This document shows, piece after piece, positions 24,639 to 33,813 of a stretch of 43,801 bases of DNA. The stretch comes from Bacteroidales bacterium. Lineage in GTDB: Bacteria > Bacteroidota > Bacteroidia > Bacteroidales > Tenuifilaceae. Each line of letters begins with the position of its first letter. Within the stretch, counting starts at the first letter, position 1. The stretch covers positions 1 through 43,801 of the forward strand of contig JAFWUG010000070.1 in assembly GCA_017524185.1 (NCBI GenBank), written 5' to 3'. The translations under genes and the position numbers were made by a program. The notes under the pieces are model-generated. The model made no database searches. It was given only the letters and a program-made list of their open reading frames with translations, and was not told where the DNA came from.

Positions 24639-25670
24639 TTAAGGTTGCCCTTGTGCTAGGGGGTGTAGCATTAGAGGGAGCAATTGGCTGGCTGCTGCGC
24701 CTATTAGCAGAAATGCAAGTAGTAAATTCCCCCAAAATGCCGAGCGTATGTGTACAAAGAGGTTGGCCAGGGGCAAAGCGAGCGGTAGCGCAATAATATA
24801 TAGCATTTCGAACGATGCGTTGGGGACTATAGCGAAGCAGGCTATGCATATAAGCAGCATCCAAATGTTGGTTGAAAGTGCCTTTTTTACGTTTATTTTC
24901 AGCATAGGAGCGCGGCGTAGCGTGAAAAGCAGTGCTACAGCTGTTGGCAGGCCAAGTCCAACGCCCATTGCTATTTGCGTGTGGAGGTTAGGATATGCTG
25001 TTGACGAATGTGTGTTTAGGCCGACAATCAGCCGATTCCAGGCATCAGCCACTGGGTGGTCGGTGAGGAATAGCACCAGTGCGTGTATGCCTGTGGGCAG
25101 CAGTAGTCCTATAATGGCGGCAATCCATTCGCGCACAAAAAATGGTCGCATGGAGAGCAATGCTATGGGCAGCAGCAACGCGAAGGCGGCAGCGGGAGCG
25201 TAGAATAGCGTGGCCACTCCAATGTTTAGTCCAGCACGAAATATGGCATCGAGCGGTTTGTTGCTCGGGTAGATGCTTAGCAGGTGGTCGAATGCTCTAA
25301 GAAGTGTCAGGGCTGCCAGCACAGCAGGGTTGAGCCGCTGCGCTGTGGCAAGAGCCGAAGCTATTAGCACGAGCATTAGTGGCACGTAGCTGCTGCGCTG
25401 TTTTATGATGATGTGGCGCGTGTTGATAGCCAGCATGTAGAACCCCATGGTTATGGTGAGCGCAAGGCTCAGCAGTATGCTCCAAATCGATGTTTCTGAT
25501 TCTAATAGCCTAAGTGTCAATGCATAGAGAGGCATGGTGGCTTCGCCATGGGTGGTGGGCGCGGTGGTTATGCTCATTGCCGATATTAGGCTTTGCGCCC
25601 ATAGCGCAATGGCTATGGCAACGGTGGCGAAAAGTGCTGCGGGTCGTGGTGTGCGGAAGAATTGGAGCAT
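24639..25670 (-). CDS. DUF6427-like polytopic membrane protein
   Basis: 343 residues, about nine to ten membrane helices and almost no soluble loops. The N-terminus MLQFFRTPRPAALF and a NPAVLAALTLLRAFDHLLSIYPSNKPLDAIFRAGLNIGVA-type central region fit the DUF6427 family found across Bacteroidota, often beside purine or cell-envelope genes. A role in membrane or polysaccharide biology is sometimes suspected but is unproven. It starts 21 bases after purD ends, so the two genes are probably co-transcribed. Confidence 0.78.
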   Translation of the reverse strand: MLQFFRTPRPAALFATVAIAIALWAQSLISAMSITTAPTTHGEATMPLYALTLRLLESETSIWSILLSLALTITMGFYMLAINTRHIIIKQRSSYVPLMLVLIASALATAQRLNPAVLAALTLLRAFDHLLSIYPSNKPLDAIFRAGLNIGVATLFYAPAAAFALLLPIALLSMRPFFVREWIAAIIGLLLPTGIHALVLFLTDHPVADAWNRLIVGLNTHSSTAYPNLHTQIAMGVGLGLPTAVALLFTLRRAPMLKINVKKALSTNIWMLLICIACFAIVPNASFEMLYIIALPLALPLANLFVHIRSAFWGNLLLAFLLIGAAASQLLPLMLHPLAQGQP

Positions 25671-25691
25671 GAGGCGCAGGGGAGCTGGCTA

Positions 25692-26975
25692 TCACTTGAG
25701 GTCGAGACCAATGTCGCGACGGTAGAATTTGCCCTGATATTGTATCGATTGGGCTATATCATACGACATGGCCAGGGCTTTGTCGAGGGTGGGGGCAAGG
25801 GCTGTGCAGGCCATCACGCGACCGCCCGCCGTTACCAATTGGTCGTTGCTTACGCTTGTTCCCGCATGGAATGCTATGGTTTGGTCGGTGTTGTTGGGGC
25901 AGTGGGTTATGGGAATGCCCTTGGGGTAACTTCCTGGGTATCCGTCAGATACCACAATCACCGTGGTGGCTATTTCTTTGTGAGTTTCGAGTGTTGAGCC
26001 TTTGAGTTGCCCTTGGGCGCAGCGCTCGAGTAGCGGAAGCAGGTCCGACTTTATGCGGGGCATCACCACTTCGGTTTCGGGGTCGCCCATGCGTACGTTG
26101 TATTCCACCACAAATGGATTGCTATCGACATTCATCAATCCAATGAAAATGAAACCATTGTAGGGTATGCCGTCGGCGCGTAGGCCATCAATGGTGGGGC
26201 GTACAATGCGCTCCTCAACGCGTTGCATGAATTGCTGATTGGCAAATGGGACGGGCGATACAGCACCCATACCGCCAGTGTTGGCTCCCGTGTCGCCGTC
26301 GCCAATGCGCTTGTAGTCTTTGGCTTCGGGGAGAATCAGGTACGACTCGCCATCGGTTAGCACAAACACAGATAGTTCTATGCCAGTCATAAATTCCTCA
26401 ATAACAACTTTTTGGCTCGCATCGCCAAATTGTCCAGCAAAGAGGGTGTTGAGGGCTTGGCAGGCTTTGTGATAGTCGGGTTCAATAATTACACCCTTGC
26501 CCGCTGCCAGCCCGTCGGCCTTGAGCACGAATGGTGGCTTAAGCTCCAGCATAAACTCCTTAGCCTGAGCGACTTCCGATGCATCGAAAGTGCGATATTT
26601 TGCCGTTGGAATGTTGTGTCGTTGCATAAACTCTTTGGCAAAATTCTTGCTCCCTTCAAGCGTGGCGGCCTGTTGCTGAGGGCCAATAACCATCACGTGT
26701 TTGGTGCTGGGAGTGTTGCGCAGAAAATCGCTAATACCCCGCACCAACGGTTCTTCGGGGCCAACCACCACCATGTCGATTGATTGTTGGCTCACAAAGT
26801 TGGCCACGGCCTCAAAATCGAGCGGATTCAGGGCAATGTTGTCGGCAACCTTTGCTGTGCCTGGATTGCCTGGGGCAACGAATAGATGGTTGAGACGTGG
26901 CGATTGGCTTAGTTTCCATGCTATGGCGTGTTCGCGTCCGCCAGAGCCGAGCAGTAGCACGTTGAGGTTATTCAT
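25692..26975 (-). CDS. purD: Phosphoribosylamine-glycine ligase
   Basis: 427-residue GAR synthetase of purine biosynthesis: joins glycine to phosphoribosylamine with ATP. Domain order is normal: N-domain with LLLGSGGREHAIAWKL (7-22), an ATP-grasp core with LKADGLAAGKGV (151-162), the GDTGANTGGMGAVSPVP substrate loop and a GDPETEVVMPR metal-ligand region, then the C-terminal domain. Full length, no anomalies. The start ATG follows a minus-strand -7 box by 34 bases; the DUF6427 gene follows 21 bases downstream. Confidence 0.97.
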   Translation of the reverse strand: MNNLNVLLLGSGGREHAIAWKLSQSPRLNHLFVAPGNPGTAKVADNIALNPLDFEAVANFVSQQSIDMVVVGPEEPLVRGISDFLRNTPSTKHVMVIGPQQQAATLEGSKNFAKEFMQRHNIPTAKYRTFDASEVAQAKEFMLELKPPFVLKADGLAAGKGVIIEPDYHKACQALNTLFAGQFGDASQKVVIEEFMTGIELSVFVLTDGESYLILPEAKDYKRIGDGDTGANTGGMGAVSPVPFANQQFMQRVEERIVRPTIDGLRADGIPYNGFIFIGLMNVDSNPFVVEYNVRMGDPETEVVMPRIKSDLLPLLERCAQGQLKGSTLETHKEIATTVIVVSDGYPGSYPKGIPITHCPNNTDQTIAFHAGTSVSNDQLVTAGGRVMACTALAPTLDKALAMSYDIAQSIQYQGKFYRRDIGLDLK

Positions 26976-27008
26976 GTTTGTAGGTGTATATGCGCTTCAG
27001 ATAACTTG

Positions 27009-27016
27009 CAAATATA
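27009..27016 (-). promoter_or_regulatory. -7 promoter box of purD
   Basis: On the minus strand this reads TATATTTG, an exact TAnnTTTG match, 33 bases before the purD start. Confidence 0.6.
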
Positions 27017-27097
27017 CAAAAATAGGCACAATCATGTTGCGGCTGTCCGATTGGCATAAAAGTTATCAACACCCCAAGTTCGAGCCGCCTTATTTGT

Positions 27098-27105
27098 TAA
27101 TTTTG
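27098..27105 (+). promoter_or_regulatory. Possible -7 promoter box of dnaE
   Basis: TAATTTTG matches TAnnTTTG, 84 bases before the dnaE start. No good -33 element at the expected spacing, so moderate to low confidence. Confidence 0.4.
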
Positions 27106-27189
27106 TGCTGATGCACATACGGTTGAAATGCTTATAAATTAGATATTTCGCTGTGTTCTGCGCATTTTAATCCCAAACGCTGCGTAGCT

Positions 27190-30100
27190 ATGAGCAATTT
27201 TGTACACCTGCACGTCCATTCGCATTACTCGCTGCTCGATGGTATGTCGAAAATACCCGACCTGATTGAGAAATCGTCCAAGCTGGGTATGAGCGCGTTG
27301 GCCCTCACGGACCATGGCAATATGTTCGGCATCAAAGAGTTTTTAGACGAGGCCGATAAGTACAATTCGGGACTCAAGAAAAGCCTTAAAGACCTCGACG
27401 AAAAGATAGCCAATGCTGCCCCCGAGGAGTTGGCAAAATTACAGGCCGACCGTGTAAAAATTGCTGCTTTAAAGCAGGTTAAACCTATTGTGGGTATTGA
27501 GGCATATTGCGCCCGCCGCACGCTCTACGATAAGGATAAGGATTGTAAGTATATCGACCCAGAAACGGGGCGTGAGCGTTCGGTGGATAGCAGCGGCTAT
27601 CACCTGATTTTGCTGGCAAAGAATAAGCAAGGCTACCGAAATCTTTGCAAACTTACATCAATTGCTTATATCGATGGCTTCTACAGCCGTCCGCGTATCG
27701 ACCATAACGTATTGGCCAAGCATAGCGAGGGGCTTATATGCTGCTCGGCCTGCTTGGGCGGTGAGATTCCGCAGCTCATCATGCAGAACGACATGGAGAA
27801 GGCCGAGCAGGCAGTGCAGTGGTTCAAGGGCGTTTTTGGCGACGACTATTACATCGAACTACAACGCCATCAGACATTTAAGCCTGGTGGCGACCAAACC
27901 ACATTCCAGCGTCAGCAGCAGGTGAACGCCGTACTTATTGATCTGGCACGGCGTAATGGCGTTAAGATTATCGCCACCAACGATGTGCATTTTGTGGAGG
28001 AAGAGCATGGCGATTCGCACGATTTGCTGGTGTGTATCAGCACTAACAAGGATTTTGACGATCCATCGCGTATGCACTACACTAAGCAGGAGTGGCTTAA
28101 AAGCCCCCAGCAAATGGCCGAAATATTTGCAGATTTGCCCGAGGCCATTGAAAATACGCTCGAGGTGGCTCAAAAGGTGGAAACCTACAGCATCGATTCG
28201 GCACCGCTCATGCCCGAGTACGAAATACCGCAGGAATTTGGCTCTGAGGAGCAATATAGGCAGAAGTTTTCCGAGCAAGATTTGTTCAACGAGTTTACGC
28301 GCAACGAGAAAGGCGAGGTGGTGATGACGCAGGAGGAGGGCGAGGCCAAAATCAAGCGTCTGGGCGGCTACGACAAACTGTATCGTATAAAACTTGAGGC
28401 CGATTTTCTCGAAAAACTCGCTTTCGACGGGGCGCACAAGCGCTATGGCGATGTGCTAAAACCCGAGCAGGAGGAGCGGCTGCGTTTTGAGTTGCACACC
28501 ATAAAATGCATGGGATTTCCGGGCTACTTCCTTATTGTGCAGGACTACATTCGCGCAGCCCGCGAGGAACTCGATGTTGATGTGGGTCCAGGCCGTGGTT
28601 CGGCTGCGGGTTCGCTGGTGGCCTACTGCTTGAAAATTACCGATATAGACCCTCTGGAGTATAATCTGCTGTTCGAGCGTTTTCTGAACCCCGATCGTAT
28701 TTCGATGCCCGATATTGATACCGACTTCTCCGACGTGAAGAAGGTGCTGGAATGGGTAACGCAGAAATATGGCAAGGGGCGCGTGGCGCACATCATCACC
28801 TACACCACCATGGCCACCAAGATGGTGCTGGCCGACACAGCTCGTCCGCTCAAGGTTTCGCTCGACGATGTGGCGCGGCTCAAGAGCTATATCCCCGATG
28901 AGATACAGGATAAGAATGGCAAGAAGCTGAAAGTCAATCTGCACAACTGTTACAGCGAGGTTAAGGAGTTTCGCGATATTGTGCAGGGCAGCAATCCGCA
29001 AGACGACACTATCAGGCGCATGCTCGTGCACGCCGAGTCGCTCGAGAACACCAACCGCAACCTTGGCGTGCATGCCTGTGGCATCATCATTGGCTCCGAC
29101 GACCTCATCAACCTTGTACCGCTCACCGTAATCAAAGATCCCAAGGGCGATGAACAGCTGGCCACTCAGTACGAAGGTAAACGCGTTGAGTCTGTGGGTC
29201 TTATAAAGATGGACTTCCTTAGCCTTAACACCTTGCTCGTTGTGCGCGAGACGCTGCGATTGCTACAGGCCAGAGGCATCGAAATCGATTTGGACAAAAT
29301 ATCGTTCAACGACGAGAAAACGTGGAAACTATTCTGCAACGGCCATACCGAGGGCGTGTTCCAGTTCGAGTCGGCGGGTATGCGCAAATACCTCCGCGAG
29401 CTGCAACCATCGTCAATCAACGATATTGTGGCTATGAATGCCCTTTTCCGTCCAGGTCCTTTGGAGTATATCCCAGAGTTTATTGCGCGTAGGCATGGCC
29501 GCAAGCCAATTGTTTACGACATACCCGACATGGAGGTATATCTGAAAGAGACCTACGGCATCACTGTCTATCAGGAGCAGGTGATGCTACTATCGCGTTT
29601 GCTGGCCAATTTCACCCGTGGTGAGAGCGATACGCTACGTAAGGCCATGGGTAAGAAGGATTTAAAAACCATGTCGAAGCTCGAGGACAAGTTTATTGTT
29701 CAGGGCGAACAGAACGGCTACGATGCCAGTGTGCTCAAGAAGATATGGGCCGATTGGACCAAGTTTGCGTCCTATGCTTTCAACAAGAGCCACGCTGTGT
29801 GCTATGCCTGGGTAGCCTATCGCTCGGCATGGCTCAAGGCCAACTATCCCTCTGAGTTTATGGCCGCCTTGCTCAATTGTAGCGACAAGAGCGAGGATAT
29901 TGCCAAATTTGTGGCCGAGTGCCACAACATGGGCATTCAGCTGCTTCCGCCCGACATCAATAAGAGCTCCGAAAAGTTCAATGTCATGGAGAATGGATCC
30001 ATTCGCTATGGACTTCTGGGCATAAAGGGATTAGGCTCGCAGGTTGTGCAGAACATATTGGCTAATCGCCGCGATAAGGGTGAGTTCAAGGATCTCTACG

Positions 30101-31059
30101 ATTTGGTTGAACGCCTCAACCTGCAAACTGTTAACCGCAAGGCTCTCGAAGCAATGGTATGCTCTGGCGTGTTCGACACCATAAAACCCGTTGGGAGTAG
30201 CCGCCGTGCGCTTTTCGACCCCCTGCCGCACGGAACAGGTTCGTTCCTCGACGAACTCATTAAATACGGCGGCAAGCGTCAAAGCGAACGCAACAATCTT
30301 GTGGCAACGCTCATCGATTTGGACACGCCCGACTTGGTTAAACGCCCTGTGCCTCCCGCCTACGACGAATGGCCCGACATCGAAAAACTTAACTACGAGA
30401 AGGATCACCTTGGGCGCTACATTTCGTCGCATCCGCTGGATCCGTTCCGTTTCGAGATGCAATATATGTGCACCGATCCGCTCGAACGCTTGGCCGATCT
30501 AAAGGCTCTGAATGGTAAAACGGTACGTGTGGCTGGTTTGGTTGTTGGCGTAGAGGAACGTACCAGCAAAAATGGTCGCAAATTCGGTAAAATAGTAATA
30601 GAAGACGAAACAGGTAAGTTCGATTTCATGCTCTTTGGTCGCGACTATGAGCAATATGGCATGTTCATGAAAAAGGACAACATGCTGTTTGTCGAAGCAA
30701 ACATTGGACATTCTACCTATAAACCCACCGAGGTGTTCTTCAACATCAAGCGCATAAAGTCGCTGCACGATGTTCGTCAGGATGTTGGGGCGTTCACCAT
30801 TGAATTGCCGCTTAATCAGATTGATGATAATTTTGTGGTAGAATTTATAGATTTGGTGGAACGTGTACGATGCAAAGACCCCCAGGCTAAAAACCCCGAT
30901 GAGGTGCGAGTAACATTACGCGTTGATATTCGCGATGTGCAGAACAACATGGGAATAAGCACTTTCTCGAGATCTAACCTCATCGTTCTCAACGATGAAT
31001 TGCTTGCCTTTATCAATCGTAACGAACTAAAAATTAGAGTACAACCCAAGCGAGCATAG
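27190..31059 (+). CDS. dnaE: DNA polymerase III subunit alpha
   Basis: 1289-residue replicative polymerase. The N-terminal PHP domain starts with HLHVHSHYSLLDG (His6, His8, His10, His12) and LTDHGNM near residue 42; the large palm and fingers domains follow with GPGRGSAAGSLVAYCL and the catalytic PDIDTDF motif (Asp508 and Asp510, equivalent to Asp401/403 of E. coli). The region SKLEDKFIVQGEQNGY with YAFNKSHAVCYAWVAYRSAWLKANYP belongs to the fingers, then a helix-hairpin-helix (GLLGIKGLGSQVV) and an OB-fold near 1115-1165 (KTVRVAGLVVGVEERTSKNG). It is longer than the E. coli protein through insertions near 40-80 and 365-400, as usual for Bacteroidota. It stands alone between divergent purD and convergent gldN. 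Confidence 0.97.
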   Translation: MSNFVHLHVHSHYSLLDGMSKIPDLIEKSSKLGMSALALTDHGNMFGIKEFLDEADKYNSGLKKSLKDLDEKIANAAPEELAKLQADRVKIAALKQVKPIVGIEAYCARRTLYDKDKDCKYIDPETGRERSVDSSGYHLILLAKNKQGYRNLCKLTSIAYIDGFYSRPRIDHNVLAKHSEGLICCSACLGGEIPQLIMQNDMEKAEQAVQWFKGVFGDDYYIELQRHQTFKPGGDQTTFQRQQQVNAVLIDLARRNGVKIIATNDVHFVEEEHGDSHDLLVCISTNKDFDDPSRMHYTKQEWLKSPQQMAEIFADLPEAIENTLEVAQKVETYSIDSAPLMPEYEIPQEFGSEEQYRQKFSEQDLFNEFTRNEKGEVVMTQEEGEAKIKRLGGYDKLYRIKLEADFLEKLAFDGAHKRYGDVLKPEQEERLRFELHTIKCMGFPGYFLIVQDYIRAAREELDVDVGPGRGSAAGSLVAYCLKITDIDPLEYNLLFERFLNPDRISMPDIDTDFSDVKKVLEWVTQKYGKGRVAHIITYTTMATKMVLADTARPLKVSLDDVARLKSYIPDEIQDKNGKKLKVNLHNCYSEVKEFRDIVQGSNPQDDTIRRMLVHAESLENTNRNLGVHACGIIIGSDDLINLVPLTVIKDPKGDEQLATQYEGKRVESVGLIKMDFLSLNTLLVVRETLRLLQARGIEIDLDKISFNDEKTWKLFCNGHTEGVFQFESAGMRKYLRELQPSSINDIVAMNALFRPGPLEYIPEFIARRHGRKPIVYDIPDMEVYLKETYGITVYQEQVMLLSRLLANFTRGESDTLRKAMGKKDLKTMSKLEDKFIVQGEQNGYDASVLKKIWADWTKFASYAFNKSHAVCYAWVAYRSAWLKANYPSEFMAALLNCSDKSEDIAKFVAECHNMGIQLLPPDINKSSEKFNVMENGSIRYGLLGIKGLGSQVVQNILANRRDKGEFKDLYDLVERLNLQTVNRKALEAMVCSGVFDTIKPVGSSRRALFDPLPHGTGSFLDELIKYGGKRQSERNNLVATLIDLDTPDLVKRPVPPAYDEWPDIEKLNYEKDHLGRYISSHPLDPFRFEMQYMCTDPLERLADLKALNGKTVRVAGLVVGVEERTSKNGRKFGKIVIEDETGKFDFMLFGRDYEQYGMFMKKDNMLFVEANIGHSTYKPTEVFFNIKRIKSLHDVRQDVGAFTIELPLNQIDDNFVVEFIDLVERVRCKDPQAKNPDEVRVTLRVDIRDVQNNMGISTFSRSNLIVLNDELLAFINRNELKIRVQPKRA

Positions 31060-31191
31060 AGTTTTATTCCTATAGCATATTCGTTGTGTACAAAGTCCAG
31101 TGTCTATGTTTTAGGCAAATGTTGTTTACTCTTTCTTGCTTTCGTACGTTTGGTAAACGTTGTTTTTGGGATTTACGCAAAACTATTGCAC

Positions 31192-31224
31192 AAAAAAGGG
31201 GCTGGCCTCACGGGCAGCCCCTTT
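31192..31224. terminator. Bidirectional terminator between dnaE and gldN
   Basis: AAAGGGGCTG (31195-31204) pairs with CAGCCCCTTT (31215-31224) around a 10-base loop. An A-run upstream gives a U-tract on the minus strand, so it best fits termination of the gldN operon and may also stop dnaE. Confidence 0.85.
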
Positions 31225-31244
31225 GATTTTGGCAAACCGAACTT

Positions 31245-32120
31245 TTAGTACTCCCACAGGTCGTGCTCAAAGTTGAACATCTCCAACTTTATGCGATCCG
31301 ACTCCTGTTGAACCTGAATACCTCCGAAGGTGTATTCGTTGATTAGACGGTTGTCGTACACGTTCGATTCGCGCATGATGTATGAGTCAAACTTGCGCTT
31401 GAAGAATATGTCGTCAAACGATTGGCGCTGCGCATCGTTGCGGGCGTTGAACACATCGGTGTTGGCCAAAATGCTGCGTGCTTCGGGGTAGTATACCCAG
31501 AACAGTTTCACGGGTGCTAACTCGCCTGTTGCGCTCAACTTGAACATGATGGGGCAGATACCAATCACGCGTACCTTGAATGTGGAGTGCTGCTTGTCGA
31601 AGAACCATTCCTCGCGGATTAGCAACTGTTTCACGTCTTGCCATTTAATTTCACCGCTAATCACGGTGTCAACCAGCGAGCCGTCTTCCATCTCAATGGT
31701 TTGCGTGTAGTCCTCAGCACCAAAGTTGCGTATAACCTGCTCGTATGATAGGCGGGCGGTGAATGCGTTGTCGTCGCCTCCAAATGGATCGTAGGCGGTG
31801 ATTTCGTTGTACTTAACGCCGCGCACCAATCGCTGAATCAGGCTCACGCGATCTTGCATACAGGTGGTGGGGAAGTAAAGGGCATGGTTAGCTTTCTGCC
31901 GCAGGTCAATGATGCGCCAGATCTGCTTCGACCACATCACATCGGCCTCACGGATTGGGACATAGGGTACAGGTAAACGCTGTGATACTGTTTCGCGGGT
32001 ATAGAACTGCGGGTTTACCAAGTTCTCCTTTATCTCGGTGCAATCTTGCGCTTTAATCCCGAACGGGAGGAGTGCTAGCACCATCAACGAAAGAAACGCT
32101 GCCCTTTTCATAACGAACAT
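31245..32120 (-). CDS. gldN: Type IX secretion protein GldN/PorN
   Basis: 291 residues with a cleaved signal peptide (FGIKAQ, about residue 24). Motifs are those of GldN/PorN: VPIREADVMWSKQIWRIIDLRQKANHALYFP and IREEWFFDKQHSTFKVRVIGICP. In the type IX system PorN and the lipoprotein PorK form rings below the outer membrane that the PorL/PorM motor contacts. A second in-frame ATG nine bases later is an alternative start. It is last in the porP-gldK-gldL-gldM-gldN operon, one base after gldM, and before a terminator. Confidence 0.95.
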   Translation of the reverse strand: MFVMKRAAFLSLMVLALLPFGIKAQDCTEIKENLVNPQFYTRETVSQRLPVPYVPIREADVMWSKQIWRIIDLRQKANHALYFPTTCMQDRVSLIQRLVRGVKYNEITAYDPFGGDDNAFTARLSYEQVIRNFGAEDYTQTIEMEDGSLVDTVISGEIKWQDVKQLLIREEWFFDKQHSTFKVRVIGICPIMFKLSATGELAPVKLFWVYYPEARSILANTDVFNARNDAQRQSFDDIFFKRKFDSYIMRESNVYDNRLINEYTFGGIQVQQESDRIKLEMFNFEHDLWEY

Positions 32121-32121
32121 A

Positions 32122-33771
32122 TTATTTAATTTTCAGAACAATATCGCTCAAATCTACGGTGGCACCGCTGGGGCCTACGGCCTTGATGTTGGTGATGGCC
32201 ACCTGGCTGCCAGAACGCAGATTGCCGATAATCCTTTTCTGTTGGTCGGTGAATCGGTTGCCTTTCGACTCCTGCTCCTGCAAGAATCCTTGGATTGTTG
32301 CAGACAGTTTGAACCCAGTAACTTTATACGAAAGGTCGAAGTCGAAGTCCACCATTTCGGCTTTTAGACCAAGGATACCAGCGAGTTGGTTCTTCTCGAT
32401 GCCTTTCTCGCGGTAGCCTGCCCAATCTTTGGAGTTCACCATTAGCATGGGAACGGGAGGTGGTACTTGCTTCACACGAAATTCCTTAGAACCCATGCTC
32501 TTTCCGCCAGCCGATACGGTGATGTTGCATTTGCCCACGCCACCACTCGGAAGCACTATCCAGCCGTTGCCCGATTTTTTGATGCTACCCTTGCTTATGC
32601 TTGCTGTAATCTTGTCGGGAGCAACGCCAGGAACTGATATTTCCATGGGGTTTTCCACGCCCAGATATAGCACATTCATCTTGGTGGGTGCAATAACCAC
32701 GCTGGGGGGCATCACTGTGTAGGTGTGTTTGAATGGGCGCATAACCTTGGTTCCATCAGGGGCCTTCATCTCTATGAGGCCCGACCAGGGTTGATTGCCA
32801 ACTGCACCTGCACGGCGGGTGAATAAACCGCGTCCATTCTTGTTCACCGGAATGGTTTCCGACGAGCCAACAATGTTGTAGTCCCACTGGTGGGTATCCT
32901 TGTTGTAGGTTGAGTCGTAGCGGCAGATGTGGATTGTGGGCTGCTGGGTGGTGTCCGATGCGGCCAAGAACACCTGAGCTTTGAACTCATCGCCTTGGAA
33001 TACATAGTTCGACGAGGGGATAACTGTGGCCGATAGTACGTTGAACTTGAAGTCTGATTTGCCAATCTGGCCGAGCAGGTAGTTCACCATCTCCGATTCT
33101 ACGTTTAGCACATCAACCTGAATCTTGGTTAGCTGTGGAATTACCGAGATAAGGGGGATATGAGCAAAACGTGCGCTCTCCCATGTAGGACGCTCGCCGT
33201 CCTCTTTGGCGGGCGGGTCGTTGGTGTCCAATATACCCTCAATTGAGTTTATCAAATCTACGCCTTTAACGGGGTCGATCTGCGAAACGCAGTAGGATCT
33301 AAACTCCTCAATCTTGCGCTTTAGTTCGATGGCTTTGCCGTTAGATGCTCCCTCTTCGAGACCAATCAGTACGCGGTGGGCGATGTCGGTATTATCTTTT
33401 CCATCGATGTTTTCGCCTATCACCTCGCGGCCGTTTATGGCGGGAGACTCATCGCCCTCAGCGGCTACAACCACCTCAATTTTAGCGTCTTGAGCTAGGT
33501 CGTAAATCTCTTTCACTTTGGAGCGAACCTCTTCGGCTTTCACCTTCCATGGTCCAACCTTGGTGGGGTTAATCATCTCCGCAGCGGCAAACTCGTCGTA
33601 GAGTTTTTCGTTCCTGAGACTATAATTTTCGACTGTTCTAGACAGACCGTTATCCACCAAGACAAAAGCGTTCAATACGTCCACCGAAACATTCAGTGCG
33701 AGCATGGCTGTAAGCACAAGGTACATCATGCCTATCATTTTCTGTCTCGGTGTTTCTTTTCCGTGTCCCAT
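32122..33771 (-). CDS. gldM: Type IX secretion/gliding motor subunit GldM/PorM
   Basis: 549-residue inner-membrane protein with a single N-terminal helix (about 12-37, KMIGMMYLVLTAMLALNVS) and a long periplasmic arm. The arm begins with a helical domain (40-230) and continues as three beta-sandwich domains: LSATVIPSSNYVFQGDEFKAQVFL, then PPSVVIAPTKMNVLYLGVENPMEISVPG, then a C-terminal domain ending SGATVDLSDIVLKIK. PorM dimers span the periplasm from the PorL motor to PorK/N and transmit energy from the proton gradient. The start MGHGKETPRQKMIGM is the family's usual one. gldN follows after one base; gldL precedes by 42 bases. Confidence 0.96.
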   Translation of the reverse strand: MGHGKETPRQKMIGMMYLVLTAMLALNVSVDVLNAFVLVDNGLSRTVENYSLRNEKLYDEFAAAEMINPTKVGPWKVKAEEVRSKVKEIYDLAQDAKIEVVVAAEGDESPAINGREVIGENIDGKDNTDIAHRVLIGLEEGASNGKAIELKRKIEEFRSYCVSQIDPVKGVDLINSIEGILDTNDPPAKEDGERPTWESARFAHIPLISVIPQLTKIQVDVLNVESEMVNYLLGQIGKSDFKFNVLSATVIPSSNYVFQGDEFKAQVFLAASDTTQQPTIHICRYDSTYNKDTHQWDYNIVGSSETIPVNKNGRGLFTRRAGAVGNQPWSGLIEMKAPDGTKVMRPFKHTYTVMPPSVVIAPTKMNVLYLGVENPMEISVPGVAPDKITASISKGSIKKSGNGWIVLPSGGVGKCNITVSAGGKSMGSKEFRVKQVPPPVPMLMVNSKDWAGYREKGIEKNQLAGILGLKAEMVDFDFDLSYKVTGFKLSATIQGFLQEQESKGNRFTDQQKRIIGNLRSGSQVAITNIKAVGPSGATVDLSDIVLKIK

Positions 33772-33813
33772 TGTGTAGTGTCAAGTGTGTAAAAGTGTTC
33801 CTCTGGCTTTCGA